A stretch of 64,000 nucleotides of DNA from Clostridiales bacterium (GTDB lineage: Bacteria > Bacillota_A > Clostridia > Oscillospirales > Acutalibacteraceae), in NCBI GenBank assembly GCA_009774735.1, contig VSOH01000306.1:8266-72265 (forward strand), read 5' to 3'. The position numbers and the translations under genes were made by a program. Each line of letters opens with the position of its first letter. Position 1 is the stretch's first letter. Positions 50,990 through 59,278 of the stretch are shown here, piece after piece. Below the pieces are notes generated by a model. It had not been told where the DNA came from. It was given only the letters and a program-made list of their open reading frames with translations, and searched no databases.

Positions 50990-51798
50990 TCACAGACGAG
51001 CAGACAAATAAAGTGTATTTCTCAGAACATTTGAAAGCATACAAATGTTGGGGAAACATAGAAGCAGCACTAAAGAAGTATGGTGTTGCCTACGGACTGA
51101 TGCCTGGCACAAAGGATATTTGGGCAAGAGATTTTATGCCTATACAGAAAGGACAACATTCGTTTATGAGCTACGAATACAACCCCAACTATCTTAAAGA
51201 CGAACAAGACTATATTACTCGTAACGTGCGTGCATGTTATGATTTCAGTCGCAAGTACCTCACAGTGCTTGATGCCGTCATTGATGGAGGAAATATCATA
51301 AAGTGTGGTGACAAGATAATCATGACTGACAAATTGTTTGTTGAGAACAAGGATAAAGAGCGTGACGCGTTTAAGGAATACATAGAAGAAGTCTTTGCCT
51401 GTGACCTTATCATAATCCCATGGGACACGGCAGAGAAATACGGTCATTCTGACGGAATGGTTCGCTATGTAGAACCTGGACATGTAGTGATAAATCATTA
51501 TGCTGACTTTGATGAACCGTTGCGCACGGAAATCGTCAAAGCTCTTGAACCACATTTCAGTCGAATCAGCGAGTTGCATTATGGCGAGAATGCAAGAGTT
51601 AAGAGTTGGGCGCACATCAACTTCCTTCGTGTCGGCAATATCATCTTCGTTCCCCAGATGGGCATTGCCAGTGACGCTATGGCTGTCGAACAGTTGCAGG
51701 AAATATACGGCAGTTGTAAGATAGTGCCAGTAGAGGTAGATGGTATAGTGAGAAAAGGTGGCGCATTGAACTGCGTCTCTTGGAATATAAAAGAATAA
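50986..51798 (+). CDS. Peptidyl-arginine/agmatine deiminase family enzyme
   Basis: The 270-residue enzyme is a guanidino-group modifying (PAD_porph-type) deiminase. Substrate and catalytic motifs are DIWARDFMP, VIDGGNIIKC, KYGHSDGMVRY (His and Asp) and GGALNCVSWN (catalytic Cys). The usual agmatine deiminase has about 350 residues; this one is shorter. It should remove a guanidino ammonia from arginine, agmatine or a base-like group. ATGA overlap with the upstream gene and 6 bp to the phosphodiesterase gene make it a core member of the operon. Confidence 0.82.
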   Translation: MITDEQTNKVYFSEHLKAYKCWGNIEAALKKYGVAYGLMPGTKDIWARDFMPIQKGQHSFMSYEYNPNYLKDEQDYITRNVRACYDFSRKYLTVLDAVIDGGNIIKCGDKIIMTDKLFVENKDKERDAFKEYIEEVFACDLIIIPWDTAEKYGHSDGMVRYVEPGHVVINHYADFDEPLRTEIVKALEPHFSRISELHYGENARVKSWAHINFLRVGNIIFVPQMGIASDAMAVEQLQEIYGSCKIVPVEVDGIVRKGGALNCVSWNIKE

Positions 51799-51804
51799 GA
51801 GACG

Positions 51805-52485
51805 ATGAATATACTTACTTATAACATAAACCAATGCACTCAGGCAAAGCTTGATGCCGTCATTGCAAAGGGTGCTGATATAATGATATTGCTGGAATGT
51901 GCTAACAAGCCACTAATATCTATTCCTGATGACTACGAAATGTTGTGGAGCGGTGAAGATGAGTTGCCCAATAAGGGAATGGCAATCATCTGGAAGCAAA
52001 AGAAGTGCCGCATAAGAAAGAATGAGGAATGGAAGCACAAGTATATGCAGCCTCTCATCGTTAGCGATGGTGAAAAAGAATGGTTTCTACTCGCTTCATG
52101 GCCTACAGTTTACAAGACCGACAAGACCTATCCTCAGATATTGTTGGAAGCTCTGAAAGAATACACTCCTCTGATTCAACAGTACGATACCATCGTTACA
52201 GGCGACTTCAACTGTTACATTGGGCAAAAAGGAGTAAGCCAAAAGACAGGAACCTTTGAGCAATGTATAATTTACATGACATCACTTGGGTTGCATAGCG
52301 AGTATCACAAGCGTACACAAGAAGAGTTCGGCAAAGAAACTTGCTCGACATTCCATCATCACTATGATGAGAATCGACCTTTCTTTTTAGATTACACGTT
52401 CACAAACATTCCACTTTTCGCCTACATGATTGGAAGTTGGGAAAGGAACATAAGTGACCATAATGCACAGATAATTGTGATATGA
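51805..52485 (+). CDS. EEP-family (endonuclease/exonuclease/phosphatase) protein
   Basis: The 226-residue protein has the EEP metal-phosphoesterase motifs: LTYNINQC (Asn), MILLECANK (Glu), TIVTGDFNCYIG (Asp and Asn), FFLDYTF (Asp) and ISDHNAQIIV (Asp and His). All catalytic residues of the fold appear. The substrate may be DNA, RNA or a small phosphoester. The gene overlaps the GIY-YIG/GNAT gene by ATGA and belongs to the seven-gene operon. Confidence 0.78.
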   Translation: MNILTYNINQCTQAKLDAVIAKGADIMILLECANKPLISIPDDYEMLWSGEDELPNKGMAIIWKQKKCRIRKNEEWKHKYMQPLIVSDGEKEWFLLASWPTVYKTDKTYPQILLEALKEYTPLIQQYDTIVTGDFNCYIGQKGVSQKTGTFEQCIIYMTSLGLHSEYHKRTQEEFGKETCSTFHHHYDENRPFFLDYTFTNIPLFAYMIGSWERNISDHNAQIIVI

Positions 52486-53345
52486 TTAACAATCCTAATA
52501 GATACACATACATAGTAAGGTGTGAGGACGGGAGTTTTTACACCGGCTATGCGAAGGATATAATAAGGCGTTTGAGGGAGCATTATTTCCATGATTCCAA
52601 ATGCGCCAAATATACCCGCAGTCATCAGGTTGTGGAACTAATGGCTCTATGGGTTACTGATAGTTCTATGGTTTCCATGCGTCTGGAATCAAGGATTAAG
52701 AACCTCACCAGATCAGAAAAAGAAGACCTTATACAACATCCACAGAAAGCGAACGACTTACTGGTCAAGCTTAAAGCTACCGTTGAATGGGTCTGCAAGG
52801 AAAATGCCGACCGCATATTTTCAATCGCCACATCGCCCTTTGTCATCCGAGAGGCAAAACGCAACATGATACCACTTTTGCAAGAAGCTGTATTTGTTGA
52901 AGCGAAAGAGAAGATGCGTGAATCTGGAAACATGAATCAATGGACAGGCGATTATCCATCGGTTAAGCAACTTCAGAAAGACATGGCTTACGGAAATGGC
53001 TATGTAGTTGAGAACCGTGAGAAAGTACCTGTAGCATACTTCTTTATGTCTGACAAAGGCGAACCCACTTACAGGAACATCTACGATGGAAAATGGATTG
53101 ATGACGATGCAAGATATGCAGTCATTCATCGTCTGGCATCACTCAAAAGTGTTCATGGTATTGCAAAGCTTGTATTTGAATGGGCATCCATCCACTACAC
53201 AAATATCCGCATAGACACTCATCGAGACAACAAACCGATGCAGCATGTCGTTGAACAGAATGGCTTCAAATATTGTGGAATCATCCATCTTGAGAATGGC
53301 GACGAACGCCTGGCTTACCAAAGGATTGGGTACGGCATAAAGTGA
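52482..53345 (+). CDS. GIY-YIG nuclease and GNAT acetyltransferase fusion
   Basis: The 287-residue protein starts with a GIY-YIG nuclease domain (about 8-85): YTYIVRCEDGSFYTGYAKDI, RRLREHYFHDSKCAKYTRSH and the ESRIKNL region with the catalytic Glu. The C-terminal half (about 110-285) matches a GNAT acetyltransferase: VPVAYFFMSDKGEPTYRNIY, VIHRLASLKSVHGIAKLVFE, then NKPMQHVVEQNGFKYCGI. Both halves look complete. This combination of a nuclease and an acetyltransferase in one chain is unusual. Last gene before a bidirectional terminator. Confidence 0.72.
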   Translation: MINNPNRYTYIVRCEDGSFYTGYAKDIIRRLREHYFHDSKCAKYTRSHQVVELMALWVTDSSMVSMRLESRIKNLTRSEKEDLIQHPQKANDLLVKLKATVEWVCKENADRIFSIATSPFVIREAKRNMIPLLQEAVFVEAKEKMRESGNMNQWTGDYPSVKQLQKDMAYGNGYVVENREKVPVAYFFMSDKGEPTYRNIYDGKWIDDDARYAVIHRLASLKSVHGIAKLVFEWASIHYTNIRIDTHRDNKPMQHVVEQNGFKYCGIIHLENGDERLAYQRIGYGIK

Positions 53346-53348
53346 AAA

Positions 53349-53389
53349 TAACCGCTGATATAGGAACGAAAACCTAATATCAGCGGTTA
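53349..53389. terminator. Bidirectional terminator between convergent operons
   Basis: TAACCGCTGATAT (53349-53361) and ATATCAGCGGTTA (53377-53389) pair perfectly over 13 bp around a 15-base loop that also contains AGG...CCT. It lies between the plus-strand stop at 53345 and the minus-strand stop at 53406. Confidence 0.8.
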
Positions 53390-53405
53390 ATTCTTTTACG
53401 GGAAA

Positions 53406-54617
53406 CTATACCCCCGGCTTGTTGAATAGCATTACTTTTGAGGCAATGTCACCATGTATTGCCTTCTCCAAAGTATCGTAGTTTAGGGTATATGGCATCA
53501 ACTGTCCACCTTCTAAGATTTGGTTGCAGTATATGCCAAAGACATAAATTGCAAATCCCTCTTCTGGGTATCTTTGGTACAGGTCCAGGATTATGGAACC
53601 TGCCAAATGCTGAAGGTAGAGGTTGAAAATATTGCGAAGGCTCTTCTCCTTCTCGCTATCAATATCGGCCAGATCATTTACATCAAGTTTACCCTGTGTC
53701 ATACTGCTTGTCAGCAAGCCACCATAGAAGAATCCTAAAGCGTCAGGTTCGTTATTAGCAAAATCCTTGACTTTCTGGTTGCCAAGAAGCGCGATACAAT
53801 CTGAGAAGAAGTTTCTAAAACCCTCCATAGTGTCCTTGGCTTTTTCTGTGTCTTCAAGAGTGCCATCACCGATATGAGTTATGATGTCTTCTGCTTCCTC
53901 TGATAATGTCTCTATCTGAGTATCGTACATGTCGCCATTCAAAAACGCTCCTCTGAACTGATCCATTGTCTGATACTTGATTCGCATAGATGCGGCAAAG
54001 TTGTATGTCCATCGAATAAGTTGAAGGGCTTTAGCATCCGTCACATTCTCCTTTGATGCATACATCTGGAGGTAGCCAGAGGTGGCAAAACTATCAAAAG
54101 CATTTGCATCCCATTCCTCGCCGTCTTCTTTTAGTTTAGCTTCGATGTCACCTGCAACATTCCAACCATCAGTAGCAACGGCAGCGCATCGAGAAGCAAT
54201 GGATGGCTTTTCTCCATCATCTATATTATTCAACTTGAAAAGCAGGTAAACAGAATATCCTATAAATGGGAACTCTTCATTATCGTCCTGGTCAGATACA
54301 AACTTATTGCAGATTTCGACAAACTGCTCTTTGTTCATAACCTTTCCATCATGTGCTTTCATTCTCTCCTGCATAGCCTGTCGAAGCTTCTTAACTTTTA
54401 ATCCTTCGACAATTCGTTTGACAGATGGAATAAGCACATAGATGGTGACGAATGTGATGGCAAGAAGAACGTTCGCCATAAATCCTATAGACAGACATAT
54501 CGAACTTTTAAGTCCCATCGCATAAAGAATAGACAGAACTACAGCTCCAGCAATAAATGGTATAATCCATATCCACCAGGCTTCGTGTCCTATCTTAAAT
54601 GACTTTGTAAATTGCAT
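53406..54617 (-). CDS. Hypothetical two-helix membrane protein
   Basis: The 403-residue protein has two N-terminal hydrophobic helices (about 13-34 and 41-63) and a long soluble helical domain. The soluble part is acidic and mostly helical (AMQERMKAHDGKVMNKEQFV, WTYNFAASMRIKYQTMDQFR). No domain is recognised. It follows the MobV relaxase gene (65 bp gap with a 9-bp repeat array), so a role in anchoring mobilization at the membrane is conceivable. The gene ends at a shared terminator. Confidence 0.5.
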   Translation of the reverse strand: MQFTKSFKIGHEAWWIWIIPFIAGAVVLSILYAMGLKSSICLSIGFMANVLLAITFVTIYVLIPSVKRIVEGLKVKKLRQAMQERMKAHDGKVMNKEQFVEICNKFVSDQDDNEEFPFIGYSVYLLFKLNNIDDGEKPSIASRCAAVATDGWNVAGDIEAKLKEDGEEWDANAFDSFATSGYLQMYASKENVTDAKALQLIRWTYNFAASMRIKYQTMDQFRGAFLNGDMYDTQIETLSEEAEDIITHIGDGTLEDTEKAKDTMEGFRNFFSDCIALLGNQKVKDFANNEPDALGFFYGGLLTSSMTQGKLDVNDLADIDSEKEKSLRNIFNLYLQHLAGSIILDLYQRYPEEGFAIYVFGIYCNQILEGGQLMPYTLNYDTLEKAIHGDIASKVMLFNKPGV

Positions 54618-54631
54618 GTTAATTATTTTAT

Positions 54632-54667
54632 AATGTTACTGATGTTATCAATGTTACTGATATAATC
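54632..54667 (-). repeat. 9-bp tandem repeat array, copy 5
   Basis: Read on the minus strand the four units are GATTATATC, AGTAACATT, GATAACATC, AGTAACATT. The array lies between the stop of the MobV gene and the start at 54617, with the same sense as the plus-strand copies relative to its downstream gene. Confidence 0.7.
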
Positions 54668-54682
54668 ATGAAAGAAAAAGCG

Positions 54683-56134
54683 CTATCTCTTGCGTGCTTT
54701 TTTACTACCAACAGGACTTGTCATTTCTGTGGCTTTTGTTACACATTTGAGCCACCAAAGTTCATCATCGTCATCCTTTGAACGTCCCCAGCCAGAGGTG
54801 GATCCTCCAGCACCACCACATGATTCAGCGTATGTCGTTGCCTGAGTTACGTAGTTTAGGGCAAGAAGCATAGCGCAGTTCATGATGTTCTGACCATTCT
54901 CCATGAGTTCTGTGAATCCTGTAGAGTCAAGCAGTTCTTTCTGTTCTGGAGTAAGTTTTTGCAGTAATGGGTCAAGGGATGCTGCTACGGCATTGTTGTA
55001 TGCACGAGCCACATCACGCTCTGCTCTTGTAGCCACCAGATCATTCTTGTCACGAACTACATCACCAAGGTTGTTATGCTGTCGCATCATGCTTGCGAGT
55101 TTGATTCTGGCATTGTCAAGTTGCTCGGTAGTTTCGTCAAGCATCTGTTGGCGTAGGTCAATCTTCTCATTGATACCATCCAGTTTCTCACGTAGTTCTG
55201 TAATCTTCTTGGCAAGTTTAGCATCATCTTTCTCGCCATCACCAAACTGTGAAGCGATAAGTTCTATCTGCTCACGAATACCTTCTTTACGCGTCTGGAG
55301 GTTTTCTATCATGGTAGTGAAGCTCTTCACCTTGCGTTCAAGGGTACGAATCTGTTCCCGAAGTCCGTCAATCGTGTCAGCCAGTTCTTCAACTGTTCTG
55401 ACAAGGTCACGCTTATACTCCTCGGTTGAACGATGTTTTGCTTTTGTCTCAGCCATGTTGCTACCACGTTCGAGCCCCCATTTGCTATTAACTTCCTCTT
55501 CCAGAGAATCATGTAAAGCCGATAGGATTTTAGCACCTTCAGCCTTGTTTTTACCAAATACTGACGTCCATGAAATCTTGTTTGTTTCTTTGTACACAGG
55601 AATTACAGTGCAGTGTACGTGCGGATTTTTTTCATCCAGATGAACGTAGAAACTAACGATATTATCCTCACCAAAATGTCTTGCTGCAAAATCATACACG
55701 TCTTTTGCCCACTCTTCAACGTCCTTGGAGCGTTCAAGATGAGAATAGTCATTCCCTTTTTTGAACTCCTTTACTTGGTCGCCGAATGCTATTTCAAGCA
55801 TACGCTCTGAACTTCCACCGAAGATGAATTGAGCGATGGTGTTTTGTCTTCTACGTAGAGTAGGACGAGCATTAGGATCCTTGATGCCACGAGCCTCCAA
55901 GTTCTCCTGCATTTTTTGTGTAATGGTTTTGGTTCTATCGATTGGTTGAACCTTGCCACCTTTGGTTATTTCAAAATTGAGATGCGACCTCGAATGGTCA
56001 TAATTTGAAAGACTGTCAGAAGCCTTGATGTTCCACTTATCATCATTCCAGTTGCGTTGTTGTTCATTACTTTCTGCGGTTGAAATGCCTTCGGAATTTC
56101 GTTGAAGATCCATTACTTGTTTTCTGTCTGCCAT
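54683..56134 (-). CDS. MobV-family relaxase (Pre/Mob type)
   Basis: The 483-residue protein has the MobV relaxase motif HLDEKNPHVHCTVIP (about 165-179, HxDExxPHxH), preceded by NYDHSRSHLNFEI, the typical N-terminal family motif with candidate catalytic residues. The rest is a long coiled coil (about 230-380; QIRTLERKVKSFTTMIENL, AKKITELREKLDGINEKID), normal for Pre/Mob proteins. It nicks an oriT and may also recombine. The tail ends SKKARKR, strongly basic. It is a second relaxase family in this window, beside the MobA/VirD2-type one at 2653. Confidence 0.85.
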   Translation of the reverse strand: MADRKQVMDLQRNSEGISTAESNEQQRNWNDDKWNIKASDSLSNYDHSRSHLNFEITKGGKVQPIDRTKTITQKMQENLEARGIKDPNARPTLRRRQNTIAQFIFGGSSERMLEIAFGDQVKEFKKGNDYSHLERSKDVEEWAKDVYDFAARHFGEDNIVSFYVHLDEKNPHVHCTVIPVYKETNKISWTSVFGKNKAEGAKILSALHDSLEEEVNSKWGLERGSNMAETKAKHRSTEEYKRDLVRTVEELADTIDGLREQIRTLERKVKSFTTMIENLQTRKEGIREQIELIASQFGDGEKDDAKLAKKITELREKLDGINEKIDLRQQMLDETTEQLDNARIKLASMMRQHNNLGDVVRDKNDLVATRAERDVARAYNNAVAASLDPLLQKLTPEQKELLDSTGFTELMENGQNIMNCAMLLALNYVTQATTYAESCGGAGGSTSGWGRSKDDDDELWWLKCVTKATEMTSPVGSKKARKR

Positions 56135-56206
56135 AGTGTGAATTTTAAGTTTTACATTAGAAATCTGCCTGAGCTTGCTCCCCGAAGGAACCTTGAAAAG
56201 GAGGCA

Positions 56207-56260
56207 GCCTAATGGAGTTCACTCTCTGTTAAGAGAAGTTAACTCATATTAGGCTATGAG
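56207..56260. other. Stem-loop region upstream of the MobV gene, candidate oriT or regulator
   Basis: GCCTAAT (56207-56213) and ATTAGGC (56248-56254) form an outer stem extended by GAGTT with AACTC. Inside is TCTCT-GTTA-AGAGA (56223-56236), and CTCATA-TTAGGC-TATGAG (56243-56260) is an alternative hairpin. A TAGTGTG at 56134-56140, reminiscent of the MobV nic region of pMV158, overlaps the first base of the gene. The region is the 148-bp gap before the relaxase, where oriT is often found. Assignment is tentative. Confidence 0.35.
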
Positions 56261-56282
56261 ATTTGAAAAATCTCCCTCTCCC

Positions 56283-56570
56283 TTAACTGGTTTTTGCCTC
56301 TCTTTTCAGTCTATCGCTTTCCTCCAACATCCAAGAGCGAGCTCGTTGGATTTTGTTGGAGAAATTGAGACAAGCCATCTGAAATTTGTTTCGCGTTTTA
56401 TAAACCGAAGCGAAAGTCGTAGATGCCTTTGCTGTGAATAAGGCAAGCGACATGAGCAATGCCTCTTGAAGTTTGAAAGAGCCGGATTCTTTCTTGGAAT
56501 AAGTTACTTCAAGCGGAGAATCTGCTGCACATTTTTTAAGGTTCTTGTTTTTGAATTTCTGGTGTGCCAT
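56283..56570 (-). CDS. Hypothetical basic protein
   Basis: The 95-residue protein is rich in K, R, A, F and S (KFKNKNLKKCAADSPLEVTY, then LALFTAKASTTFASVYKTRN). It lies between a membrane-protein gene and the MobV gene on the minus strand. Its coding status is uncertain, because the composition differs from neighbours and no domain is seen. A relaxosome accessory factor would fit the position and the positive charge. Confidence 0.4.
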   Translation of the reverse strand: MAHQKFKNKNLKKCAADSPLEVTYSKKESGSFKLQEALLMSLALFTAKASTTFASVYKTRNKFQMACLNFSNKIQRARSWMLEESDRLKREAKTS

Positions 56571-56654
56571 ATCGAATTACGTTAGTTTCAAACAATGGGA
56601 TGTTGATTTGATTGAATAAAGGGAAGAAGACTTTTCGAAAGTCGGACGGACGAA

Positions 56655-57140
56655 TCAAGAAGCGAAGTACGAACCTACAAGATTCGATTCGCCGTAAGTC
56701 CCGTTTATCATCTGATCAAACTTGATGTATCTGCTTGGATAGAAACATGCCATTTCCAAAACGAAGGCAAAGCTGACAGCCAATGACAAGCATTGCGGAA
56801 CGAAAGCTGTGAGTACAACTGCTACTGCCAGTGCATTCCTGAATGCATCATTTCTACGAATGGCTTTGAGAACAACAAGAACCCAACGACTCGAAAGCGT
56901 TGCGAACATAAGAGCGGAGGAAACATATAAGCCTATGTCAGTTCTGTGAGTCTGATAGAACGACAGATGGTAGGCAATAACGAATCCTGCAAGAACGTAA
57001 GCCAATAGATGTTTGCACCAGACGGTCTCGACCATTCCACGATAGAGAGACATGGCGAGTCTCGAGCTGTTCCTGTAGGCAAATGCTGGTATTATAAGCA
57101 GCATTGCCGTAATGATAAGTGATATTATCAGTGATACCAT
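56655..57140 (-). CDS. Polytopic membrane protein
   Basis: The 161-residue product (ATG at 57140; a TTG start at 57164 would overlap the repeat array) has four to five hydrophobic segments: LIISLIITAMLLIIPAFAY, LLAYVLAGFVIAY, ALMFATLSSRWVLVVL, AVAVVLTAFVPQCL and LAVSFAFVLEMACF. No domain is recognised. It may be a membrane partner of the MobV region proteins. It lies behind a 9-bp repeat array. Confidence 0.5.
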   Translation of the reverse strand: MVSLIISLIITAMLLIIPAFAYRNSSRLAMSLYRGMVETVWCKHLLAYVLAGFVIAYHLSFYQTHRTDIGLYVSSALMFATLSSRWVLVVLKAIRRNDAFRNALAVAVVLTAFVPQCLSLAVSFAFVLEMACFYPSRYIKFDQMINGTYGESNLVGSYFAS

Positions 57141-57154
57141 AAAAAAGGTTTTTG

Positions 57155-57190
57155 AGTAATACAAGTAATATGAGTAACACGAGTAACATT
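57155..57190 (+). repeat. 9-bp tandem repeat array, copy 6
   Basis: Four units on the plus strand: AGTAATACA, AGTAATATG, AGTAACACG, AGTAACATT. Here the downstream gene (57140, minus) reads the opposite sense of the other junctions, so orientation relative to the gene is not fixed. Confidence 0.7.
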
Positions 57191-57223
57191 GAAATACTTT
57201 CAGAGGTTTGAAGATGGCAGAAT

Positions 57224-57598
57224 TTATTGCAAATTCTCCAGTCCGTAAGGAACCATCTTCAATTTCAGAGAAAAGTATGTTGACCTCCTGACGATGGCTT
57301 CAACGTCTCTGACAGTGAGTTTGCTTTCGTCATATCGCTGTGCGATACCCTCGTCTTTACGTCTCATCTTCTCGATCGTTTTATCCATGTCGTGTTCATA
57401 GACCTTCCAGAAGTTTCGAGTCACATGATTCCTTGTTTTGCCTCTTACCATAATAGTAAGAACAAAACACGATGTCTGTTTGAGCGTAGTTCCTACCTGC
57501 TGCATATAAGTTTTTCGCACACGTGGAATGACGGCATAATACGTGGCGCTATTATTATTTATGATGTCAGCGATATTGGCAAGTTGCTCGTAGGTCAT
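57224..57598 (-). CDS. Hypothetical protein
   Basis: The 124-residue product is basic, with an alpha/beta start (SATYYAVIPRVRKTYMQQVG) and a helical end (MDKTIEKMRRKDEGIAQRYD, then TVRDVEAIVRR). It starts with an ATGA overlap on the stop of the 57595 gene, so the two are probably coexpressed. No domain is recognised. A possible link to the MobV relaxase or to conjugation is context only. Confidence 0.5.
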   Translation of the reverse strand: MTYEQLANIADIINNNSATYYAVIPRVRKTYMQQVGTTLKQTSCFVLTIMVRGKTRNHVTRNFWKVYEHDMDKTIEKMRRKDEGIAQRYDESKLTVRDVEAIVRRSTYFSLKLKMVPYGLENLQ

Positions 57599-58047
57599 AC
57601 CATTGTGGCGAAAAGTTCACCAACTTCTACGGCCGTCATAGACTGGATGAAGTCAAAAGACTCAGAATGTCTCTGGAGGTCTTCTTCCAGTTCATCTTGA
57701 AAAACAGTTGGGTCAGCATAGATGGTAGCAATCACATTAAGAACCTCGCCTCGGTTATTGCTCGAGACGTTGAGTTTATACAAACATTCTTCGGTCTTGG
57801 GACAAACGAAGAAACAACAATGGTGAACCAATGATCTCTGTTTGTCTCTGGCATGGTAAAGGAGCAACAGGTCAATGTGCTCTACTATCATATCCATGAT
57901 GATACCGATGTTCATGGGTTCTTTAAGGTTGAAGTCCATGATAGCTGAATCTCCAGTGAGTTCTGCGTCCTGAGGAACCTTCTCATCAACCAATTTGGGA
58001 AGCATGAGAGGAACCAACGCCATAAATGTCTTGATTTGTTCGATCAT
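57595..58047 (-). CDS. Hypothetical protein
   Basis: The 150-residue product is acidic and mixed alpha/beta, with a cysteine-rich centre (RSLVHHCCFFVCPKTEECLY). No signal peptide is seen. It lies 12 bp after the lipoprotein gene and is translationally coupled to the following gene. No domain is recognised. Confidence 0.5.
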   Translation of the reverse strand: MIEQIKTFMALVPLMLPKLVDEKVPQDAELTGDSAIMDFNLKEPMNIGIIMDMIVEHIDLLLLYHARDKQRSLVHHCCFFVCPKTEECLYKLNVSSNNRGEVLNVIATIYADPTVFQDELEEDLQRHSESFDFIQSMTAVEVGELFATMV

Positions 58048-58059
58048 AATGAGAAAGTA

Positions 58060-59106
58060 TTAAAGTGATAAAACATACATTTTAAGTAATTGCTGTGGGA
58101 GGAGGTATGACAAAGACCTCTGGTCGATGTCGAAGGTCTTTGCAAACTGTATAGATTTCGGAAGCTGCCTGATGACATAGTTGAAGTTACTACGTTCCTG
58201 AGGTGTTAGGGTAGCAATAGCAAACTGATCAATACTGATGAATGGCTGGATAATCATCCAAAGGTATGCATTACCCTGGGCTTTGGACTTCATCTGCTGC
58301 TTGTTGATGTCTGCCACACATACAGCGGAGTTCTGGAGAAGTCGGCGAACAGTACGCATAGACATGTAAATCATAACGTCTCGTGCAGGAATCTTTCCTT
58401 CACGAGCAGAAAGAAAGATGTCTTTGCAGATTTTCTCTGTGTTTTCAGTTATGTCAGAGATAGGTTCGTTGTCCAGTTCATAAAGATGATTGAGGAAACC
58501 CCGGAAGATAATGTCCTCCTGACTGATAAAGCCCAACATATCCTTTTTGCTTTGGATTCCATTCTCTCTTACATTCTTCAGAAAGTTACGGTAGCGAGAT
58601 AAGGTCATCGCCTTATCTTCATTGATTGTAGGGATGCTATCCAGTGAAAGAAAGAAAGGGGCAATCTGATGAACGGCTTCGGATAGTTCCTTGTCTTCAT
58701 GGAAGGATGATGTCTTTTCTTTTATTGAGAGGACATCATCGTATGAGTATCGCCACGTTTCAGTAAGGCGTACCATCTCAAAGCGGAGAGAATCATGGAT
58801 GATCTTAAAGCGAGCCACTTTCTCTGCGTCCTTCAAAAAGACAGAATCCTTTTTGAGATAACGGCTCACTGTGTCTGTCGTTTCTTTGAACTTCTGTATC
58901 TGCTTGCAAAAATCATTGGTGTTAGTGGTGGGTATCGCTTTCACTTCATTCAGGTATGACTGATACACATTGAGCGCATCATCACCAGACTTGAAATTGA
59001 GTGGGTCATCACTGGAACAAGAAGATACAAATGGTAACATTGGTAATACGAGTAACACCGATAACCTCGGTAACACTCTCTTGGGGAATCTTTGGCTAAA
59101 TTTCAT
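58060..59106 (-). CDS. Lipoprotein with repeat-derived signal peptide
   Basis: The 348-residue lipoprotein has the signal MKFSQRFPKRVLPRLSVLLV, then LPMLPFVSSCSS with lipid Cys near residue 30. The hydrophobic core of this signal (VLP-RLS-VLL-VLP-MLP) is encoded by the 9-bp repeat described at 59033-59077, in register with codons. The mature part is helical (KIQKFKETTDTVSRYLKKDS, then TLSRYRNFLKNVRENG). No domain is recognised. It starts the minus-strand operon and has a divergent neighbour at 59340. Confidence 0.6.
   Translation of the reverse strand: MKFSQRFPKRVLPRLSVLLVLPMLPFVSSCSSDDPLNFKSGDDALNVYQSYLNEVKAIPTTNTNDFCKQIQKFKETTDTVSRYLKKDSVFLKDAEKVARFKIIHDSLRFEMVRLTETWRYSYDDVLSIKEKTSSFHEDKELSEAVHQIAPFFLSLDSIPTINEDKAMTLSRYRNFLKNVRENGIQSKKDMLGFISQEDIIFRGFLNHLYELDNEPISDITENTEKICKDIFLSAREGKIPARDVMIYMSMRTVRRLLQNSAVCVADINKQQMKSKAQGNAYLWMIIQPFISIDQFAIATLTPQERSNFNYVIRQLPKSIQFAKTFDIDQRSLSYLLPQQLLKMYVLSL
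59033..59077 (+). repeat. 9-bp tandem repeat array inside the lipoprotein signal-peptide codons, copy 7
   Basis: Five units on the plus strand: GGTAACATT, GGTAATACG, AGTAACACC, GATAACCTC, GGTAACACT. The minus-strand gene reads this as five tripeptides with Leu in the second place. This is the only array inside a coding region in the window. Confidence 0.65.
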
Positions 59107-59278
59107 GTTTACCTACTATGATTATTAAAAAACATGTGCAAAGGTAATAAAAAGCTATCAAAAAACAGAAATCAAAACGCAATATATTGATACCTTAACG
59201 AAATATATTTGATACTGGTTCCAATTGGCACCAATTACGCTTAATTTTTCACAAAATCAAGCAATAAAGGGGTTTTGT

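Noticed and set aside
54903..55643. 246-residue ORF on the plus strand
   Set aside because: It is antisense to the well-supported MobV relaxase gene, is a serine-rich shadow of that coiled coil, and shows no domain.
57140..57164. TTG start at 57164 for the membrane protein
   Set aside because: It would place the start inside a 9-bp repeat array; ATG at 57140 begins directly with the first hydrophobic helix.
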